Source: RGIG8767 sp964531805
GTDB lineage: Bacteria; Bacillota; Clostridia; Lachnospirales; Lachnospiraceae
Assembly (NCBI GenBank): GCA_964531805.1
Contig: CAZHGE010000029.1
Location: 1 to 26,949, forward strand
Length of the DNA: 26,949 nt
Direction of reading: 5' to 3'
Shown: piece after piece, positions 23,459-26,949 of the stretch
Layout of the letters: every line of letters begins with the position of its first letter
Numbering within the stretch: position 1 is the first letter of the stretch
Made by a program: the position numbers and the translations under genes
The notes under the pieces: model-generated
Told to the model about the DNA's origin: nothing
The model's database searches: none
The model's input: the letters and a program-made list of their open reading frames with translations, nothing else

Positions 23459-23802
23459 ATTGGATATTAAAAGTTTTTGAGGGGATGGTTATTGTGACCA
23501 AGTTCTTTTGAAATTTAGTCGCTGAAGCTATAAACGGTATAATTTTAACAAGCTGATTTCTAGGCGCAAGCATTGTTTAGAGTATAACAATTGATTTTCT
23601 TAATGACTTAGTTGGCGGTAGTAAAGTGGATTTATGCCACTCGCCAACTGAGCCAGCCATTGGGCTTATCTTTATTATAAATAGTTCTTTCACATTTCAT
23701 TAACAAGGCTTGAATTTTCCTTTTTAGAGTTAATTTCATAAAGTAACAAAGGAGAGTTTTTTTTATATTTGAGTATTGCAGGGAAAGTGATTTCATTGTC
23801 CC
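23459..23802. other. Intergenic stretch before the truncated Rhs copy
   Basis: No gene is visible in 344 bases. A hairpin occupies 23610-23649 and a smaller AGCC/GGCT stem follows it near 23651-23665. A ribosome-site-like AAAGGAG near 23748 is not followed by a start in the Rhs frame; a TGA lies in that frame 12 bases before ATG 23803. Rhs similarity begins abruptly at 23803. Confidence 0.6.
23610..23649. repeat. Long hairpin with one-sided bulge
   Basis: AGTTGGCG (23610-23617) pairs with CGCCAACT (23642-23649), and AGTGG (23625-23629) pairs with CCACT (23637-23641). The right arm is continuous, while the left has a 7-base bulge. No T run follows directly, so it is a poor terminator. Confidence 0.5.
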
Positions 23803-26612
23803 ATGGGGGAAGCGCTGCGCATAGAAGACTTTGACGGATATGTGAGCACCTGGGAATACAACGAACTGAACAAACCTGTCTTATATGTGGACAAACAGGG
23901 CAGAAAGACCCGGATGGAATACGATAAGATGTGGAATGTAAGCCGCATAACAGACCCGGAGGGCGGCATTACGGAATATGCCTATGATAAGCAGAAACGC
24001 TTAATACAGGTAACAGACCCTCTGGGAAGGAGCGTACGGTTTTTCTATGACCCAAACGGGAACCGTACAAAGGTGCTCTATCCGGATGATACCTGCATGC
24101 AGTATGAATACGATGCCCTAAACCGTGTGGTAAAAGAAACAGACCGTGCAGGACGATGCACCCTGACAGAATACGATGTGATGGGAAATGTCTCCTGCAA
24201 AACGGATAATGAAGGGAACAAGACCAGTTTTATCTATGATGCCTGTAACAGAAAGATAAAAGAGACAGACAGAAGCGGTGCGGTAACGGAATATACCTAT
24301 ACCCCATTGGGAAAACCAGACCGTATCCTCCACCCGGACGGACGTATGGAACGGTATTCCTACGGACCGGGCGGACGGCTGGATAAACAGGATAAGGGGG
24401 ACGGCACCTGGGAGTCCTATGCCTATGACAGAAACGGCAATCTGACAGAAAAACGCTGCCAGGACGGCAGGACCTATACCTATACATATGACTGCCTAAA
24501 CCGGATAACAGAAATCTGTTTAAATGGAAAAACAGAAAAAACCTATGCCTATGATGCCATGGGAAATGCCACATCCATGAAGGATGCGGCAGGAAGGGAG
24601 ACTGTGTACCAGTATTCCCCGATGGGAAAACTGACTGCCGTAACCGATGCCATGGGAAACCGCGTGTTTTATTCCTACAACGGCAGGGATGAACTGACGG
24701 GCATCCTTCAGATGGAAAAAGGCGGAAAGACAGAATTTTTACTGCCGCAGGAAGGAGAAGTTCTCCTTGATGAAGACTGGGTTAAGATCAAAAAACACAA
24801 TGAAGAAAACCATGACCTGCACCTGACCCTCATTACAAGGGATGCGGCAGGACAGATCATTAAAATGACGGATGCCTTAGGCAGGGAGGATGCCTATGAA
24901 TACGACTGCATGGGAAACGTATCCAGACGCATAAACCAGGGCGGGGAAGAAATCGTATGGGAATACCATGCAGACGGACAGGTACGCTCCATCACGTATC
25001 CGGGAGGGAAAAAGGCCGTCTATGCCTATGACGCCCTGGCAAGGTTAAGCCGTATACAGGACTGGCTTGGTGAAACCATATTTACCTATGATAAGGAAGG
25101 AAACCTGACAGAAAGCAAAGACCATAACGGACAGGTCATGACCTATGCCTATACACCATCCGGAAAAAGGGAATCCGTATGTTATCCGGATGGAAGCAGC
25201 ATACAGTACCGTTACGATGATATGGGACGCGTGGAGAACATCACAGGCGGAGAGTTAAACCTTGCTTACGGCTATGACAAACAGGGACACCTATCATGGT
25301 GTAAACGCAGTAACGGCATACAGACACGCCTAAACTATGATACAGAGGGCAGGATCACAGAACTTGTTCATGAGGATAATCAGGGCATTCTGGAAGCATT
25401 CCGCTGCGGCTATGACCGTATGGGAAACCGGACATACCTCAAACGGGAGAGCAGGGAGGAAGGATACTCCTTCCACAGAACCTATGAGTACGACCCTCTT
25501 GACCGTCTGGTAACGATAAAAGAAGATGGAAAGACCACTGCCTCCTTTGCATACGACGGCTATGGCAACCGGATACAAGAATGTTGCTATAAAACTGGAC
25601 AGACATTATCAGAAGGACCACAGGTATGGGAACTTGCTTATAATGCCTTAAACCAGCTGACAGAGGACGGGGAAAACCATTATACATACGATGTCAAAGG
25701 AAACCTTACGGAAGTTCAAAACAGTAACGGAACCGTCCGCAGGATGTCCTATGACCATAACAACTGCCTGAGCGAACTGCATGAAAATGAAAAACTGATA
25801 CAGACAAACAAGTATAACGGAGCCGGAATCCGGGTAGAGAGCATTTTAGGAGACAACCGGACTGCCTATGTGCCGGACTATGCGGACCCTTACCACAGGA
25901 CAGCAGCAGAATATGGGGAAAACAAAACCGGCAGAAACTACCTGTGGCATGACAATACAATGCTTGGAATTGCAAATGAAGGAATGCATATACTGACCGA
26001 CCTGTTCCACAGCCCGGTGCGTGTAACCACAGAAGAGGGCATCACCAAAAACCTGTACCATTACAACAAATACGGTCTTGTGGAGAAAAAGAAGGAGGTC
26101 GTACCATTTTCATTCGGTTTTACAGACTACATAAAGGAAAGTGTTTCCAATCTGTACTTCACAGGAAGCAGGGAGTATAATGTAGAAAGTGGAAGGTTTT
26201 TAAGCAAAGACCAGTACCGCTACATGGACTATAAGGATCCTTCCAGCATCAACCTGTATGCCTATGAAAAGAATAATCCGCTGCGTTACATAGATTATGA
26301 CGGGCATGAATGCATAGAGGAGAAAAACTATTTCGAGAGATCCCTTGAGATGATCATCTTAGGCGACTATTCGGATGAAGTAACGCTGCTTGGCCTTGCA
26401 GGAAGTGTCGCATTGGGGGTGCTTGGGCTCGATTTTCCAGCAGACATCCGCGATCTTACAGCCTGCTTTACCGTGAACTTTGATCCAAGCGACCCGATGT
26501 GGTGGATGAATCTGGCCGGTTGCGCGGCATCCTTCTTACCACTGGTAGGCGGCTTAAAGTTCTTAGACGAAGGAGCCGAGTTATTAAAGTACTCAGATGA
26601 GGCTGCAGAAGC
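23803..26612 (+). repeat. Rhs duplication, downstream copy
   Basis: Counterpart of 16000-18809 at a constant offset of 7803 bp. Direct orientation means recombination between the copies could delete the AHH tip, ankyrin gene and interrupted gene, and join the second tip in frame to the full-length Rhs protein. Confidence 0.9.
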
Positions 26613-26928
26613 ACTAAAACATACGGATGAAGCCGGGAAAGCGGCTAAACATTTAGATGAGGTAGTTGAAACTGGTTCAGATGTACATCCTGAATTGGAC
26701 GAATTGGAAAAGTTTTATGATGAGATTTATGAGCAGCAGAGAACTCCTTGCCTAGTATATGAAGAATATCTTGATGAATTGAAAAAACTTCAAGACGATC
26801 CGTATATCTTGGTTGAGAGTAATAAAAATACAGAAGTAATAATGCCAAGCAAGCCTCATACTAACAGAACACCTGGTCATTGGGAAACAATACTTGAGTC
26901 CAGCGGTGTTATGTCAAGGAATGATTAA
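23803..26928 (+). pseudogene. 5'-truncated Rhs copy with a different C-terminal tip (silent cassette)
   Basis: An open frame of 1041 codons equals the full Rhs protein from residue 635 onward: YD repeats, then the core (YFTGSREYNVESGRFLSKDQ), then the same pre-toxin region to about residue 937. The last ~105 residues are unrelated to the AHH tip: a helical linker (EALKHTDEAGKAAKHLDEVV), an acidic helical part, and PHTNRTPGHWETILE close to the end. The entry domain is absent, no ribosome site precedes ATG 23803, and an in-frame TGA lies just upstream. It is therefore probably not translated by itself. This is the known form of a displaced Rhs tip. The tip family is not certain; the TPGHWE motif vaguely recalls the start of a nuclease-type toxin that is here cut short. 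Confidence 0.85.
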
Positions 26929-26949
26929 ATAAAAAAGCAGATGTTTTTG

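Noticed and set aside
23610..23649. Integron attC-like site, from the GTTGGCG...CGCCAAC arms
   Set aside because: The arms are in the reverse order to attC core sites, and no integrase or cassette array is nearby.
23748..23802. Real start for the second Rhs copy near the AAAGGAG at 23748
   Set aside because: A TGA lies in the Rhs frame 12 bases before ATG 23803, and start-like codons after AAAGGAG are in another frame.

Overview
The window looks like the chromosome of a low-GC Gram-positive gut bacterium of class Clostridia, probably Lachnospiraceae. Reasons are the AT-leaning codon use, the strong AGGAGG-type ribosome sites, a CvfB/FtsEX/PcsB-like gene set of Firmicutes type, a YjfB-family small protein, and a very large Rhs/YD-repeat polymorphic toxin without a proteobacterial secretion neighbourhood. 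The assignment is inferred from family resemblance, not from a marker gene.

Positions 1-13453 are ordinary core chromosome. They hold the 3' part of a tRNA-Gln with its terminator; an acyl-ACP thioesterase, a CvfB-like S1 protein and a CPBP membrane protease; a small YjfB-like protein on the minus strand; and a division/cell-wall module (CdaR-type regulator, ftsE, ftsX, a PcsB/EnvC-like M23 hydrolase and a C-terminal processing protease). Then come a PlsC-like acyltransferase with an added zinc ribbon, an L-ribulose-phosphate epimerase with an FGGY sugar kinase, and a hemerythrin-domain protein. Four clear intrinsic terminators mark transcript ends.

Positions 13454-26949 are an accessory polymorphic-toxin island. 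It opens with a 650-bp gene-free leader that is strongly structured: four imperfect 40-bp inverted repeats, then a cluster of four short hairpins that looks like a structured RNA, then a pair of direct repeats 21 bp apart. Next are a full-length Rhs protein (1762 aa) whose tip is an AHH-family nuclease, and an ankyrin-repeat protein that is probably its immunity protein. After these comes an AT-rich 3.2-kb reading frame that starts with a phosphoribosyltransferase-like domain and is cut by two in-frame TAA codons with no frameshift. Finally there is a second, 5'-truncated Rhs copy (1041 codons) with no usable start signals and a different, short C-terminal tip.

The two Rhs copies align without net gaps at a constant offset of 7803 bp. 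They appear identical by eye over 1.3 kb and 0.46 kb and clearly diverged in the segment between. This fits a store of displaced toxin tips that can be moved into the expressed gene by homologous recombination, with gene conversion keeping parts of the copies alike.

The items most worth following are the double-TAA phosphoribosyltransferase gene, the structured leader in front of the Rhs gene, and the silent Rhs cassette with its abruptly ended tip.
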